64,000 nucleotides of DNA from Roseibium sediminicola (GTDB lineage Bacteria; Pseudomonadota; Alphaproteobacteria; Rhizobiales; Stappiaceae). The notes beneath the pieces were generated by a model. The model was given only the letters and a program-made list of their open reading frames with translations. It was not told where the DNA came from and made no database searches. Numbering within the stretch: position 1 is the stretch's first letter; each line of letters starts with the position of its first letter. Position numbers and translations under genes: made by a program. Shown here one piece after another: positions 16,834 to 26,494 of the stretch. The stretch covers positions 124,001-188,000 of the forward strand of contig NZ_JALNMJ010000005.1 in NCBI RefSeq assembly GCF_023156505.1, read 5' to 3'.

Positions 16834-18744
16834 ATGGCACCGCGTCCGGGTCACAACACGCTTCCGGGCAACAAGCCCGCGCCGAGCACCGAACCGTTCA
16901 AGCAGTCGGTGAGTGGCACTATGCGGGCGATTTCCGGCGAGCCGGAGCTGGAGGTCATCTTCTCCGGTGACCGGCCCGGCATTTCCGGAATGTCGGCGCG
17001 CCTGCCCGAACCACCGCGCAAGGTGAACGCGCGCGACATCGCGGTCACGCGCGGCCTGTCGGATTCCATGGCCCTGCGCATCGCCTGCCACGACAAGGCC
17101 GTGCATGCCAAGAACATGCCGCAAGGCCCGGATGCTCGTGCGATTTTCGAGGCGGTCGAGCAGGCCCGTTGCGAGGCCGTCGGCGCCCGGCGCATGAAGG
17201 GTGTGGCCGAAAACCTTGCCACCATGCTCGACGACAAGTTCCGAAAGTCCGGCGCGCCGGACATTTCCAGCCGCGAGGAAGCCCCGCTCCAGGATGCCCT
17301 GTCGCTGATGGTGCGTGAGCGCCTGACCGGTGCCAAGCCGCCAGAAAGCGCGACAAAGCTGGTCGACATGTGGCGCGGCTGGATCGAGGACAAGGCCGGC
17401 TCCGATCTCGACCGGCTGGAAGCCGAAGTCGAGGATCAGAACACCTTCGCCTCGCGCCTGCGAGACGTCCTGAAATCCCTCGACATGGCCGATGAGCTCG
17501 GCGATCACGACGAGGACATGGACCCCGACCAGAACGAGGACGAGGGCAACAACGACGAGGCGGAAGCCGGCGACGACAGCGAAGAGGACAGCGGCGAGCA
17601 GGAAGCCTCGCCGCAGGAAATGGAGCTCTCCGGCGAGGAACAGGACTCAGGCGATACGGAAGCCGCCGAGGCCGACATGGAGGACTTCGCCGACCAGGAC
17701 ATGGCGGAGGACACCGAGGAGCCGGGCGAAAGCAACCGGCCCGATACGCCCTTCTCCAACCGTCCGGAAAGCGACTACCGCGTCTTCACGCACCAGTTCG
17801 ACGAGACGGTGACGGCCGAGGAACTTTGCGACACCGCCGAACTGGACCGGCTGCGCGGTTTCCTGGACAAGCAGCTGACCCATTTGCAGGGGGCTGTCGC
17901 CCGCCTTGCCAACCGCCTGCAGCGCAAGCTGATGGCGCAGCAGAACCGCGCTTGGGACTTCGATCTCGAGGAAGGGCTGCTCGACACGGCGCGCCTGACC
18001 CGCGCGGTCACCGATCCGATGTCGCCGCTTGCCTTCAAGCAGGAGCGCGACACCAATTTCCGCGACACGGTGGTCACGCTGCTTCTGGACAATTCCGGCT
18101 CCATGCGCGGAAGGCCGATCACGGTCGCCGCCACCTGCGCCGATATTCTGGCGCGCACATTGGAGCGTTGCGGCGTCAAGGTCGAGATCCTCGGCTTCAC
18201 GACCAAGGCCTGGAAGGGCGGCCAGTCGCGCGAGAGCTGGATCGGGGCCGGCAAGCCGCCGACACCGGGCCGGCTGAACGACCTGCGTCACATCATCTAC
18301 AAGTCCGCGGACGCGCCCTGGCGGCGGGCCCGGCGCAATCTCGGCCTGATGATGCGCGAGGGGCTGCTGAAAGAGAATATCGACGGCGAAGCGCTGCTGT
18401 GGGCCCATGACCGCCTGTTGGCGCGGCCGGAACAGCGCCGCATCCTGATGATGATCTCAGACGGCGCACCGGTGGACGACACCACGCTGTCGGTCAACCC
18501 GGGCAACTATCTGGAGCGGCATCTGCGCTACGTCATCGAGGAAATCGAGACCCGGTCTCCGGTCGAACTGATCGCCATCGGCATCGGTCACGACGTCACC
18601 CGCTATTATCGCCGCGCCGTCACCATTGTCGATGCGGAGGAACTGGCGGGCGCCATGACAGACCAGCTGGCAAACCTCTTCGATGACGAGGTCAGCGACG
18701 CCTTTTCCACACGCGCCGGACGGCGCCGGGGCGGTCGCCGCTAG
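16834..18744 (+). CDS. cobT: Aerobic cobaltochelatase subunit CobT
   Basis: Partner of CobS, 636 residues. The N-terminal helical region is followed by a very acidic linker (about 220-310, runs such as [20 protein letters not shown]). A C-terminal von Willebrand A domain carries the metal-ion-dependent adhesion motif DNSGSMRG (about 420-427) and later [13 protein letters not shown]. CobS and CobT form stacked hexameric rings that power the CobN chelatase. The stop lies 17 bases before the next gene, which may be co-transcribed. Confidence 0.96.
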   Translation: MAPRPGHNTLPGNKPAPSTEPFKQSVSGTMRAISGEPELEVIFSGDRPGISGMSARLPEPPRKVNARDIAVTRGLSDSMALRIACHDKAVHAKNMPQGPDARAIFEAVEQARCEAVGARRMKGVAENLATMLDDKFRKSGAPDISSREEAPLQDALSLMVRERLTGAKPPESATKLVDMWRGWIEDKAGSDLDRLEAEVEDQNTFASRLRDVLKSLDMADELGDHDEDMDPDQNEDEGNNDEAEAGDDSEEDSGEQEASPQEMELSGEEQDSGDTEAAEADMEDFADQDMAEDTEEPGESNRPDTPFSNRPESDYRVFTHQFDETVTAEELCDTAELDRLRGFLDKQLTHLQGAVARLANRLQRKLMAQQNRAWDFDLEEGLLDTARLTRAVTDPMSPLAFKQERDTNFRDTVVTLLLDNSGSMRGRPITVAATCADILARTLERCGVKVEILGFTTKAWKGGQSRESWIGAGKPPTPGRLNDLRHIIYKSADAPWRRARRNLGLMMREGLLKENIDGEALLWAHDRLLARPEQRRILMMISDGAPVDDTTLSVNPGNYLERHLRYVIEEIETRSPVELIAIGIGHDVTRYYRRAVTIVDAEELAGAMTDQLANLFDDEVSDAFSTRAGRRRGGRR

Positions 18745-18761
18745 GCGGCCGGAGCCCAGTC

Positions 18762-19802
18762 ATGACGGCACCAGGGTCCCGCTCCGGTTTCAGCAACTGG
18801 CTGCTCGCAGCCGGTGGGGCGGCTCTGATGTCATGTCTCATCCTGCCGGCGGTAGCCCTGGAGCTGCTCGCGGAGGGCGAGGCCGTCAGGACCCGGACCA
18901 AGCCGATCGAGACCTTTCATATCGGCCAGGACGAAACCCGCTTTGGCAAGCTCACCTTTCTGGGAGGTCTGGAAATCCTGGCCTCCGACCGCAAGGTCGG
19001 CGGTCTCTCCGGACTGATCTCCCTCGACCGCGGCGAAGGCATTCTTGCGGTGACCGACAATGGGCACTGGGTCGTCGGTCGGGTTGAACAGACCGCTGAC
19101 GGAAAACCGCTTGATCTCTCTGATGTGCGGTTCGCGCCGCTTCTGGGCGCAGACGGCAAGACGCTCAACGCCCGCTGGGGACATGATACGGAAGCGCTGA
19201 CGCTGGACGGCTCCGGCCTTTATGTCACTGCCGAGACCCGCAACGCCGTCTACCATTATCCCTGGCCGCTCACGACCGGGCACGAACGGATGATCGGCGA
19301 GGTCGCCCTGCCGGAGGATATCCGCGCCCTGCCGCGCAATGCCGGGCTGGAATCCCTGGCGGCGGCGCCTGAAGACAGTCCTTTTTCGGGCAATCTGATC
19401 GCCATCGCCGAATCCGCCCCAAGCGATCTGCACGACCTCACGGGCTTTGTTCTTGGTCCGGGCGGAACCGAGCGCTTCACGCTCCGCCGTCACGACCGCT
19501 TCGATGCGACGGACGCGGCGTTCCTGCCGAACGGTGATCTGCTGGTGATGGAGCGGCGGTTCAATCTGCGCGACCTGATCGGCATGCGCCTGCGCCGCAT
19601 TTCTGCGGCGGAGCTCAAGGCCGATGCCCTCATCGAGGGCGAGCTGTTGCTGGAAGCCGATTTCAACACCCAGATCGACAACATGGAAGGGCTCGCCGTG
19701 CACCAGAGCGAAACAGGCGACACTATCCTGACACTCGTCTCCGACGACAACCGCTCGATCCTTCAGCGGACGCTGTTCTTGAGGTTTAGGCTGGAGGAGT
19801 GA
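18762..19802 (+). CDS. Secreted esterase-like (phytase-fold) protein
   Basis: Protein of 346 residues in the 'esterase-like activity of phytase' family, predicted as a beta-propeller. A hydrophobic N-terminal stretch (about 12-32) is a likely signal peptide. Repeated blades include GGLSGLISLDRGEGILAVTD, WGHDTEALTLDGSGLYVTAE, NAGLESLAA and IDNMEGLAVHQS. No true phytase active site is recognisable. It follows cobT closely in a conserved order, but a link to cobalamin is not evident. Confidence 0.83.
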   Translation: MTAPGSRSGFSNWLLAAGGAALMSCLILPAVALELLAEGEAVRTRTKPIETFHIGQDETRFGKLTFLGGLEILASDRKVGGLSGLISLDRGEGILAVTDNGHWVVGRVEQTADGKPLDLSDVRFAPLLGADGKTLNARWGHDTEALTLDGSGLYVTAETRNAVYHYPWPLTTGHERMIGEVALPEDIRALPRNAGLESLAAAPEDSPFSGNLIAIAESAPSDLHDLTGFVLGPGGTERFTLRRHDRFDATDAAFLPNGDLLVMERRFNLRDLIGMRLRRISAAELKADALIEGELLLEADFNTQIDNMEGLAVHQSETGDTILTLVSDDNRSILQRTLFLRFRLEE

Positions 19803-19847
19803 GGCGAGGCGCTGAAGCCAAGCTTGGTTTTGCCTGAAAACTTGATT

Positions 19848-19983
19848 TCGTCTTCCCGGACGCAGCGTAGCGAAGATCCGGGACCGGGGAGGCACGGGCC
19901 TCTCGGTTGCTGTTCATTTACAGAAACAAGACTTCGGGCTCCCCGATCCCGGCTCAGCGCTGACGCTTGGCCGGGATGATGAC
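19848..19983. repeat. Long inverted repeat, family B copy 1
   Basis: The left arm contains CCCGGACGCAGCGTAGCGAA and GATCCGGGACCGGGGAG. The right arm contains CTCCCCGATCCCGGCTC and GCTTGGCCGGGATGATGA. The arms are mutually complementary with small mismatches. It lies between convergent genes ending at 19802 and 20014. Confidence 0.85.
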
Positions 19984-20013
19984 GGATAGGTTTTGGACAA
20001 TTTCTGGTGCGCC

Positions 20014-20700
20014 TCAGGCGGTCCGGCTGTCCGGGTTTGCCTGAAACAGGCCCAGCACGATCCGGTAGGGGGCGAGCAGGGCGATCGCGACCAGCATCTT
20101 CACCAGGAAGTCGCCGACGGCGAGGGAGACCCAGAGAAGCACCTCGGTGTCCTGGGCCATGCCCAGGAACGGCACCGGGAAGGCGAGCGAGCCGTCTTTC
20201 ATGCCGAACAGGCCGTCTATGAAGGCGAAGCTTGCCGAGAAGGCGATGCCGAAGAACAGGATGGTGTCGATCACCGAACCGATCAGGGACGAGGTGATCG
20301 GGGCTTTCCACCAGGTCTGGCGGCGCAGGCGGTCGAAAATGGTCACGTCCAGCAACTGGGCGACCAGAAAGGCCGTGCCGGAAGCGATCAGGATGCGCGG
20401 GGTGGTGAAGGCCTCGTTGAAGGACCAGAAAATCATCGGCACGACAATCGCGACCACAAAACCGCTGATGACCACCTTGCGCGCAGCATTCGGACCGAAG
20501 CGGCGATTGGTCAGGTCGGTGACCAGGAAGGCGATCGGATAGGTGAACGCGCCCCAGGTCAGCGTGTCGGCCAGGTTGACGCCGCCGATGACGTGCTGGA
20601 CCGGAAACTGAACGAGGAAATTCGAGGCCGCAACGACAATCGCCATCGCGAAGATCGCGATGGCGAAATTGGCCACGGAAAAGCTCCGGGTGTCTGTCAT
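20014..20700 (-). CDS. Queuosine precursor transporter, VUT family
   Basis: Inner-membrane protein of 228 residues with about six hydrophobic segments. It matches the YhhQ/VUT family that imports queuosine precursors such as preQ0/preQ1. Family-type blocks include TWGAFTYPIAFLVTDLTNRR, ASGTAFLVAQLLDVTIFDRL and WWKAPITSSLIGSVIDTILF. It starts at ATG 20700, 18 bases downstream of the rpmB stop on the same strand, so it may be read through from rpmB. No PreQ1 riboswitch was seen. Confidence 0.88.
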   Translation of the reverse strand: MTDTRSFSVANFAIAIFAMAIVVAASNFLVQFPVQHVIGGVNLADTLTWGAFTYPIAFLVTDLTNRRFGPNAARKVVISGFVVAIVVPMIFWSFNEAFTTPRILIASGTAFLVAQLLDVTIFDRLRRQTWWKAPITSSLIGSVIDTILFFGIAFSASFAFIDGLFGMKDGSLAFPVPFLGMAQDTEVLLWVSLAVGDFLVKMLVAIALLAPYRIVLGLFQANPDSRTA

Positions 20701-20718
20701 GTCCTGACCCTTTAAGGG

Positions 20719-21015
20719 TTAAGCGGCAGCGGCTTCAGCCTGCTTGCGCTTGACGCTGACCTTGATCTTGCGGGCAGCGTCGGACAGCTGGTCGTCGCTT
20801 GCCTTCATCAGGTAGGCGTCCAGGCCGCCACGGTGCTCGACGGAGCGCAGGGCGTGGGCGCTGACTTTCAGCTTGAAGGTCTCGCCCAGCGTGTCGCTGA
20901 TCAGCGAAACGTTGCACAGGTTCGGCAGGAACCGGCGGCGGGATCTGTTGTTCGCGTGAGAGACGTTGTTGCCCGTCATCACATCTTTGCCGGAGAGTTC
21001 GCAACGGCGTGCCAT
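20719..21015 (-). CDS. rpmB: 50S ribosomal protein L28
   Basis: Large-subunit ribosomal protein of 98 residues. The N-terminus [20 protein letters not shown] is diagnostic, followed by [10 protein letters not shown] and the basic C-terminal region [21 protein letters not shown] 21015 is preceded by AAGGTG. A strong sigma-70 promoter lies about 120 bases upstream (21137-21165), implying a long 5' leader. Confidence 0.97.
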   Translation of the reverse strand: MARRCELSGKDVMTGNNVSHANNRSRRRFLPNLCNVSLISDTLGETFKLKVSAHALRSVEHRGGLDAYLMKASDDQLSDAARKIKVSVKRKQAEAAAA

Positions 21016-21136
21016 GATATCACCTTTTGTTTTCGCGGCTGGGCCGTTACAGGAACCCAGCAAGTCCAAACCGGAACCGGCGCGGACCTGAGGCCCGGCG
21101 ACATCGTCTCCGGCATTTCTCGGAAAAAGTTGCCCC

Positions 21137-21165
21137 GCTATAATGGCACCGCGCGCCAACGTCAA
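21137..21165 (-). promoter_or_regulatory. Sigma-70 promoter for rpmB
   Basis: Read on the minus strand: TTGACG (-35, 21165-21160), a 17-base spacer, then TATAGC (-10, 21142-21137). Spacing and boxes are close to consensus. Transcription would begin near 21130, leaving about 115 bases of untranslated leader before rpmB. Confidence 0.75.
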
Positions 21166-21358
21166 GACAGATCCGCCGCTTTGCCGCGATTCTGTGTTTT
21201 AATTCGCAAAACTGCCGATTGTTAACCAGTGGGTTACCATAATTTAGAATGATTGATGTCGTTCTGCGACAGGGATTCATGCTAAGGTTTCCGGCACGGA
21301 ACACTGTGAGCGCGGGGGCGCAATTCGCTGCCTTTCAGGCAGGGCGGAGGTTTTGAAA

Positions 21359-22192
21359 GTGTTTGGTTTGACGTCTCTCGGGCGCCTTGTCGCCTTGCCA
21401 ATGCTTGCCGCAGCACTGCTGGTCACTCCGGCGGAAGCCAAAAAGAGCAGCGTCGGCGGCCTTTACAGCATCTCGATCGCCGGCTTCAAGGTCGGTCAGG
21501 GCACCCTCTCCCTGGTGATGCAGGGCAATGCTTATTCCGCCAAGGTCGGGCTGGAACCGGCCGGCATCGGCACCCTCTTCTCCACTGGCAAGGGCGGCGC
21601 GGAAGCGTCCGGCTGGCTGGTCGGCTCCCGGGTGGTGCCGTCCAAGTACCGCATGGCCTCTCATGCCGCCAATCTCGATTTCTATGTCAATCTGAGTCAG
21701 GGCTCGGGCAATATCCGCTCAGCTGAAGTCGCGCCCCAGTTCAAGCCCAACAAGGAACGGATCAAGATCACGAGCCGGCATACCCGCAACGCGATCGATC
21801 CGCTCAGCGCGGCCCTGATGCCGGTCGGCCGCGCCAAGGACAGCCTGGGCCCCAAGGCCTGTTCGCGCAAACTGCCGGTGTTTGACGGTTGGACCCGGTT
21901 CGACATCAAACTGAGCTACCAGGGCACCAAGGAAGTCTCCGGCCACGGCTATGACGGTCCGGTGGTTGTCTGCAAGGCGCGCTGGGTTCCGGTCGCCGGG
22001 CACCGCCCGTCCAAGGAATCGGTCAAATACATGGCCCGGGCCAATATGGAAGTGTGGATCGCGCCGTTGGGCCGGGACAATGTCCTCATTCCCTACCGGA
22101 TTTCGATCGATACCAAGAACGGCCGCCTTGTGGTCGAGGCCACCAAACTCAATATCAGCGGCGCGGGCAGCGACAGCGCGTCAGCGGATTGA
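21359..22192 (+). CDS. DUF3108-domain secreted protein
   Basis: Protein of 277 residues with an N-terminal signal peptide (hydrophobic LVALPMLAAALLVTPAEA, about 10-27). A DUF3108 domain follows, starting GGLYSISIAGFKVGQGTLSL. The domain is beta-rich and of unknown biochemical function in the periplasm. GTG 21359 is preferred to TTG 21353 because GGAGG (21346-21350) is 8 bases away rather than 2. The 340-base region upstream holds the rpmB promoter on the other strand and an AT-rich stretch (21219-21250) that may carry this gene's promoter. Confidence 0.85.
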   Translation: MFGLTSLGRLVALPMLAAALLVTPAEAKKSSVGGLYSISIAGFKVGQGTLSLVMQGNAYSAKVGLEPAGIGTLFSTGKGGAEASGWLVGSRVVPSKYRMASHAANLDFYVNLSQGSGNIRSAEVAPQFKPNKERIKITSRHTRNAIDPLSAALMPVGRAKDSLGPKACSRKLPVFDGWTRFDIKLSYQGTKEVSGHGYDGPVVVCKARWVPVAGHRPSKESVKYMARANMEVWIAPLGRDNVLIPYRISIDTKNGRLVVEATKLNISGAGSDSASAD

Positions 22193-22375
22193 GATTTTGA
22201 CGCGAAAAGGCGCGATCATTATCGCTGCGGCGCAGATGGCGAGACTTGCGCCCACTTGCGTCTCTTGTTACAGCCCTCCACGTATGCATCCAGGCATCTG
22301 TATGCCTCTTGACAGAATTTCCGGGGCCGCCGCCATTCGCGAGGCGGCGCCGGCTTGTTTCAGGTAACCGAGTAC

Positions 22376-23335
22376 ATGCACAGCTATTTGGACTTCGAAA
22401 AGCCCGTTGCGGATATTGAAGGCAAGATCCAGGAATTGCGGGCGCTGGCCGGCGAGGACGGGGAAGCCGTCAATGTGGACGGCGAGATCGACCGGCTGAA
22501 GGCAAAGTCCTCGCAGACCCTGCAGGATCTCTACACCAAGCTGACGCCCTGGCAGAAGACACTGGTGGCACGTCATCCGGACCGGCCGCACGCGGTCGCG
22601 TATATTTCCGGCCTGATCGAGGATTTCACGCCGTTGGCTGGCGACCGCAAATTTGCCGAGGACGCCGCGCTGATCGCCGGCATCGGACGGTTCCGCGGCC
22701 AGTCGGTGGCCGTGCTCGCCCAGGAAAAGGGCCATGACACGGAAACTCGCCTCAAGCACAATTTCGGCATGGTCCGGCCGGAAGGTTACCGCAAGGCCGT
22801 GCGCATCATGGAGATGGCGGAACGCTTCGGCCTGCCCCTGATCAGCTTTGTCGATACGTCCGGTGCCTATCCGGGCCGCGGCGCGGAAGAGCGCGGCCAG
22901 TCGGAAGCAATCGCCCGCTCCACCGATGTTGGCCTCGGGCTCGGCACGCCGTCCGTCGCCGTTGTGATCGGCGAAGGCGGCTCTGGCGGCGCCATCGCAA
23001 TCGCGACCGCCAACAAGGTCCTGATGATGGAACATGCCATCTATTCGGTGATTTCGCCGGAAGGCGCCGCGTCGATCCTGTGGCGCGACAGCGCCAAGGC
23101 GCAGGATGCGGCAACCGCCCTGAAGATCACTGCCCAGGACCTGAAGCAGCTCGGCGTGATCGACGGCATCATCGATGAGCCGATCGGTGGCGCGCACCGC
23201 GCGCGCGAGATCGTCATCGACAATGCCGGCAAGGAAATCGAAAACGCCTTGAAGGGTCTCGTCGGCCTGTCGCCGGACGAGATCCGCAAGCAGCGCCGCG
23301 ATAAATTCATCGCAATCGGCCGGTCGCTGAGCTGA
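22376..23335 (+). CDS. accA: Acetyl-CoA carboxylase carboxyltransferase subunit alpha
   Basis: Transfers carboxyl from biotin to acetyl-CoA with AccD, giving malonyl-CoA for fatty acid synthesis. It has 319 residues, the standard length. It begins MHSYLDFEKPVADIEGKI, with RGQSVAVLAQEKGHDTETR, SFVDTSGAYPGRGAEERGQS and VVIGEGGSGGAIAIA forming the crotonase-like carboxyltransferase core. ATG 22376 has only a weak AGG upstream. A good terminator follows at 23377. Confidence 0.97.
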   Translation: MHSYLDFEKPVADIEGKIQELRALAGEDGEAVNVDGEIDRLKAKSSQTLQDLYTKLTPWQKTLVARHPDRPHAVAYISGLIEDFTPLAGDRKFAEDAALIAGIGRFRGQSVAVLAQEKGHDTETRLKHNFGMVRPEGYRKAVRIMEMAERFGLPLISFVDTSGAYPGRGAEERGQSEAIARSTDVGLGLGTPSVAVVIGEGGSGGAIAIATANKVLMMEHAIYSVISPEGAASILWRDSAKAQDAATALKITAQDLKQLGVIDGIIDEPIGGAHRAREIVIDNAGKEIENALKGLVGLSPDEIRKQRRDKFIAIGRSLS

Positions 23336-23376
23336 TATCGGTCGAACTTGAAGAAAATTCGGTCCAATTCCGGCGA

Positions 23377-23400
23377 GGGCTGCCCTGGGGCGGCCCTTTT
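23377..23400 (+). terminator. Rho-independent terminator of accA
   Basis: GGGCTGCC-CTGG-GGCGGCCC stem with one G-T pair, followed by TTTT, 41 bases after the accA stop. Confidence 0.8.
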
Positions 23401-23643
23401 GCCATTCTGTGGCCAGAATTTGCCGTCATTCAGGCGAAGGTGGGATGGCTTTGAGGTCCGGGCTGGATATTTTTTGTTCCTATCACCAGAATGTGGGTCG
23501 CAGGGGCAATCCGGGTTCAGTAACTTATCGTCAACCATCACCCCCTAGCCTTGCCCGCGGGGGCGTAGACTTGGAAAATCCAGGCAGGGACGCCGGAAAT
23601 GCTCCGGAACCGCGCCGGATTTCGTTCAGTTCGGGATAGTAGC

Positions 23644-24909
23644 ATGGTCTTTGGGCGTCTCTTTGCCTCGCCAACAGTCCGTATGCGGAACCTGCCGCGC
23701 GGCCGCTCCACCGTTCGTATCGGCGCGGCCCTGCTCGTGGCGGGGTTTCTGGCAGGCTGTCAGGGCGACGAATTCAGCGCGAGCCCCAACAAAGCCAATC
23801 TGCCGGTCAGCGCGTCGCTCAAGCGCAAGATGAGCGATCTGAACATGAGCCTGACCTCGCCGATCATGATCCGGATCTTCAAGGAAGATTCCAAGCTTGA
23901 AGTCTGGAAACAGGCCAAGGACGGCAAGTTCAAGCTTCTGGAAGATTACGAGATCTGCAAATGGTCGGGCAAGCTGGGTCCGAAATTCAAGGAAGGCGAC
24001 CGGCAGGCACCCGAGGGTTTCTATGAAATCACGCCGGCGCTGATGAACCCGAACTCGAGCTATCATCTGGCCTTTAATCTCGGCTATCCGAACACCTATG
24101 ACCGCGCCCATGGCCGGACCGGCTCGCATCTGATGGTACATGGCGCCTGTTCCTCGCGCGGCTGCTATGCCATGACCGACGAACAGGTCCAGGACATCTA
24201 TTCGCTGGCGCGCGACAGCTTCAAGGGCGGCCAGCGATCGTTCCAGGTCCAGGCCTTTCCGTTCCAGATGACGCCTGAAAACATGGCGCGGCACCGCAAC
24301 AGCCCGCATTTGGAATACTGGCAGATGCTGAAAACCGGCTACGACCATTTCGAGGTCACCAAGACGCCGCCGAACATTTCGGTTTGCGAGAAGAAATACG
24401 TCTTCGACGCCGTGCCGCTGGTGGAAGGCGTGCCTTTCCGCGCCAGCGGCAAATGCCCCGATTATCAGGTCAATCCGCGGATCGCTTCCGTGATCGCGGC
24501 CAAGCAGAAACGGGACAACGAAAAATACCAGCAGCTTGCAAGCCGTCTCGACGCCCGCGAAGAGCGCCAGAAACGCTGGGACGAGCGTTCCAACGCCCTG
24601 GCCGAGGTGCTCGGCGGCGGCGAGGAAGAGACCCCCGCCACGGAAACCGCGACCGCCGCGGCGGCCCCGGCAGCACCTGAAGCCCCCGTGGAACAGCCGC
24701 AGCAGACGGCGGATGCTGCGCCAGGAGCCATCAAGCGGCCCGGAGCCGCAGTCGAGAATGCCTATGCGGCGCAAGAGCAGTCGGGTGGCGGCAGCTCCGT
24801 CGGCAGTTTCTTCAAGCGCTGGGTGCCGTTCGGCGCCAAGGCCTCGGATGAAGGCGCCGGCGTCGGCCCGATCGCCACCGAAGCGGTGCCCGCGGCCAAG
24901 CCGGAATAG
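23644..24909 (+). CDS. L,D-transpeptidase lipoprotein (YafK-like YkuD domain)
   Basis: Envelope enzyme of about 421 residues expected to act on peptidoglycan crosslinks or lipoprotein attachments. The N-terminus has a lipoprotein signal ending FLAGC (Cys about 40). The YkuD-type catalytic motif is LMVHGACSSRGCYAMTD (about 160-177), with the His and Cys in place. The C-terminal 100 residues are rich in Ala, Pro and Glu and probably disordered. Start codons at 23599 and 23683 are alternatives; none has a strong ribosome site. The 240 bases between the accA terminator and this start show no other gene. Confidence 0.85.
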   Translation: MVFGRLFASPTVRMRNLPRGRSTVRIGAALLVAGFLAGCQGDEFSASPNKANLPVSASLKRKMSDLNMSLTSPIMIRIFKEDSKLEVWKQAKDGKFKLLEDYEICKWSGKLGPKFKEGDRQAPEGFYEITPALMNPNSSYHLAFNLGYPNTYDRAHGRTGSHLMVHGACSSRGCYAMTDEQVQDIYSLARDSFKGGQRSFQVQAFPFQMTPENMARHRNSPHLEYWQMLKTGYDHFEVTKTPPNISVCEKKYVFDAVPLVEGVPFRASGKCPDYQVNPRIASVIAAKQKRDNEKYQQLASRLDAREERQKRWDERSNALAEVLGGGEEETPATETATAAAAPAAPEAPVEQPQQTADAAPGAIKRPGAAVENAYAAQEQSGGGSSVGSFFKRWVPFGAKASDEGAGVGPIATEAVPAAKPE

Positions 24910-24940
24910 GGGCTGGTTTCCGAAGCCTATTTGCCTTGAG

Positions 24941-25094
24941 TGTCACCCCGGACAAGCGCAGCGCAGATCCGGGGGCTCCTCGCTGACCCGCTTGCTGAAG
25001 CAGCAGGTGTTTGGACTGGCCACCTCAGCATCCCCAACAGATTCTCTGCAAACGAGTGGGCCCCGGGTCTTGCTTCGCGCACCTGGGGTGACAC
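24941..25094. repeat. Long inverted repeat, family B copy 2 (degenerate)
   Basis: It begins TGTCACCCCGGACAAGCGCA and ends with the complementary CCTGGGGTGACAC. Internal parts (GCGCAGATCCGGGGG against CCCCGGGTCTTGCTTCGCGC) still pair. It is longer and more diverged than other copies, and lies between convergent genes ending at 24909 and 25120. Confidence 0.7.
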
Positions 25095-25119
25095 CTGTTC
25101 ATGCGGTGAGGTCGAAACC

Positions 25120-26172
25120 CTATTTCGGCATCAGCGCCCAATAATCGAAATCGAGCAGCACTTCCGGCAGGTAGTTGTGTTCGTGGTCGAGGCCGGGGAA
25201 ATCGTGGCAGGGCCGGTCCTTGGTAGCGACCAGGCGCAGGCGCAGGGCGCCGACATCGGAGCGGCCGTCGATATCGGCCTTGTCCAGGACCTCCGACCAG
25301 GCATAAACCGTGTTGCCGGCGGCGAGCGGCGCGACATGACGGCCGGCATTGATACCGGCAATGTGGAAGGCGTTGGCGAGGCCGTTGAAGGACAGCGCCC
25401 TTGCAATCGAAATGACGTGACCGCCATAGACCAGCCGGTGGCCGAAGCGGTTATGGGCTTCGGTGTGGTGGTTGAAATGGACCTTGGCGGTGTTCTGGTA
25501 AAGCCGGGTCGCCAGCTGGTGCTCGGCTTCCTCAACGGTCATGCCGTCGACATGATCGATCTTCTCGCCGATTTCATAATCGGCGAAGCGATATTCGGAA
25601 CCGGCCAGGTCATTGTCCCAGTTGGCGGTGTCGAGCAGCGGCACGGCCATGCCGAGCGACTGCGGGTCGAGGGCCGCGGGCAGTTCAGGAATGACTGGCT
25701 CCGGCGCGGCATTGGCGACGATCCGCTTGTTGACCATCACCCAGCGCACATAGTCCAGCACCTCGGTGCCGTTCTGGGTGTAGCCCGTCGAGCGCACATA
25801 GACGACGCCGGTGCGGCCGTTGGAATTCTCCTTCAGGCCGATCACTTCGGAAACGGTCGAGATCGTGTCTCCGGGAAAGACCGGTGCGAGAAAACGCCCG
25901 CCGGCATAACCCAGATTGGCGACGGCATTCAGCGAGATATCCGGCACGGTCTTACCGAAGACGATGTGGAAGGTCAGGAGATCGTCGACCGGCGCGTGGG
26001 AATAGCCGAGCGCGCGGGCAAAGGCATCGGAGGACTGCACGGCGAAGCGGGAGCCGTAGAGCGCAGTGTAAAGGGCCTGGTCGCCGCTGGTCACCGTGCG
26101 CGGCGTCGCGTGCCGGATCACCTGGCCGACTTTGAAATCCTCGAAATAATTGCCGCGATTGGTCTTGCTCAC
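25120..26172 (-). CDS. mch: Mesaconyl-CoA hydratase (MaoC-type)
   Basis: Hydrates mesaconyl-C1-CoA to beta-methylmalyl-CoA in the ethylmalonyl-CoA pathway. At 350 residues it is the characteristic double-hotdog length. Diagnostic blocks are GNYFEDFKVGQVIRHATPRT at the N-terminus, FGKTVPDISLNAVANLGYAG, and EKIDHVDGMTVEEAEHQLAT followed by RLYQNTAKVHFN, ending VLLDFDYWALMPK. These match my memory of the Rhodobacter/Methylobacterium enzymes closely. Ccr, a key enzyme of the same pathway, is encoded 36 kb away at 62407. It is monocistronic, with family B repeats on both sides. Confidence 0.92.
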   Translation of the reverse strand: MSKTNRGNYFEDFKVGQVIRHATPRTVTSGDQALYTALYGSRFAVQSSDAFARALGYSHAPVDDLLTFHIVFGKTVPDISLNAVANLGYAGGRFLAPVFPGDTISTVSEVIGLKENSNGRTGVVYVRSTGYTQNGTEVLDYVRWVMVNKRIVANAAPEPVIPELPAALDPQSLGMAVPLLDTANWDNDLAGSEYRFADYEIGEKIDHVDGMTVEEAEHQLATRLYQNTAKVHFNHHTEAHNRFGHRLVYGGHVISIARALSFNGLANAFHIAGINAGRHVAPLAAGNTVYAWSEVLDKADIDGRSDVGALRLRLVATKDRPCHDFPGLDHEHNYLPEVLLDFDYWALMPK

Positions 26173-26288
26173 CGATGCCTCCCCGGGTCGTGTTTGTAGG
26201 AATTAAGCCTATCGCAGTGCACACAGGCAAGTGAGACGTTTTGACGATGGGGAGAAAAACTCAATAGCTGGTCCGAAGATCCCCTCCA

Positions 26289-26403
26289 TCGTCATCCCGG
26301 TCAAGCGCAGCGCGAACCGGGACCGGGGAGCCAATGACCTGTCATCGACCACCTCGGCTCGCCGATCCCGGATCTTCGCTTGCGCTTCGTCCGGGATGAC
26401 GAC
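26289..26403. repeat. Long inverted repeat, family B copy 3
   Basis: The left arm TCGTCATCCCGGTCAAGCGC pairs with the right-arm CGCTTCGTCCGGGATGACGA. Inner GGGACCGGGGAG-like and CGATCCCGGATC segments also pair. This is the only family B copy between genes on the same strand: the mch start is on the left and the rhodanese end on the right. Confidence 0.85.
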
Positions 26404-26440
26404 GGAGGAGGGAGAAGATGACGAGGGAGGGGGAGAAAGG

Positions 26441-26468
26441 AAAAAGCCCGGGACATGCCCGGGCTTTT
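26441..26468 (-). terminator. Rho-independent terminator of rhodanese gene
   Basis: Stem GCCCGGG-ACAT-GCCCGGGC flanked by AAAAA on one side and TTTT on the other, so it can work on both strands. It begins 27 bases after the rhodanese stop on the minus strand. Confidence 0.85.
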
Positions 26469-26494
26469 CTCGTTGCGATTGTCTAAGGCTGCCG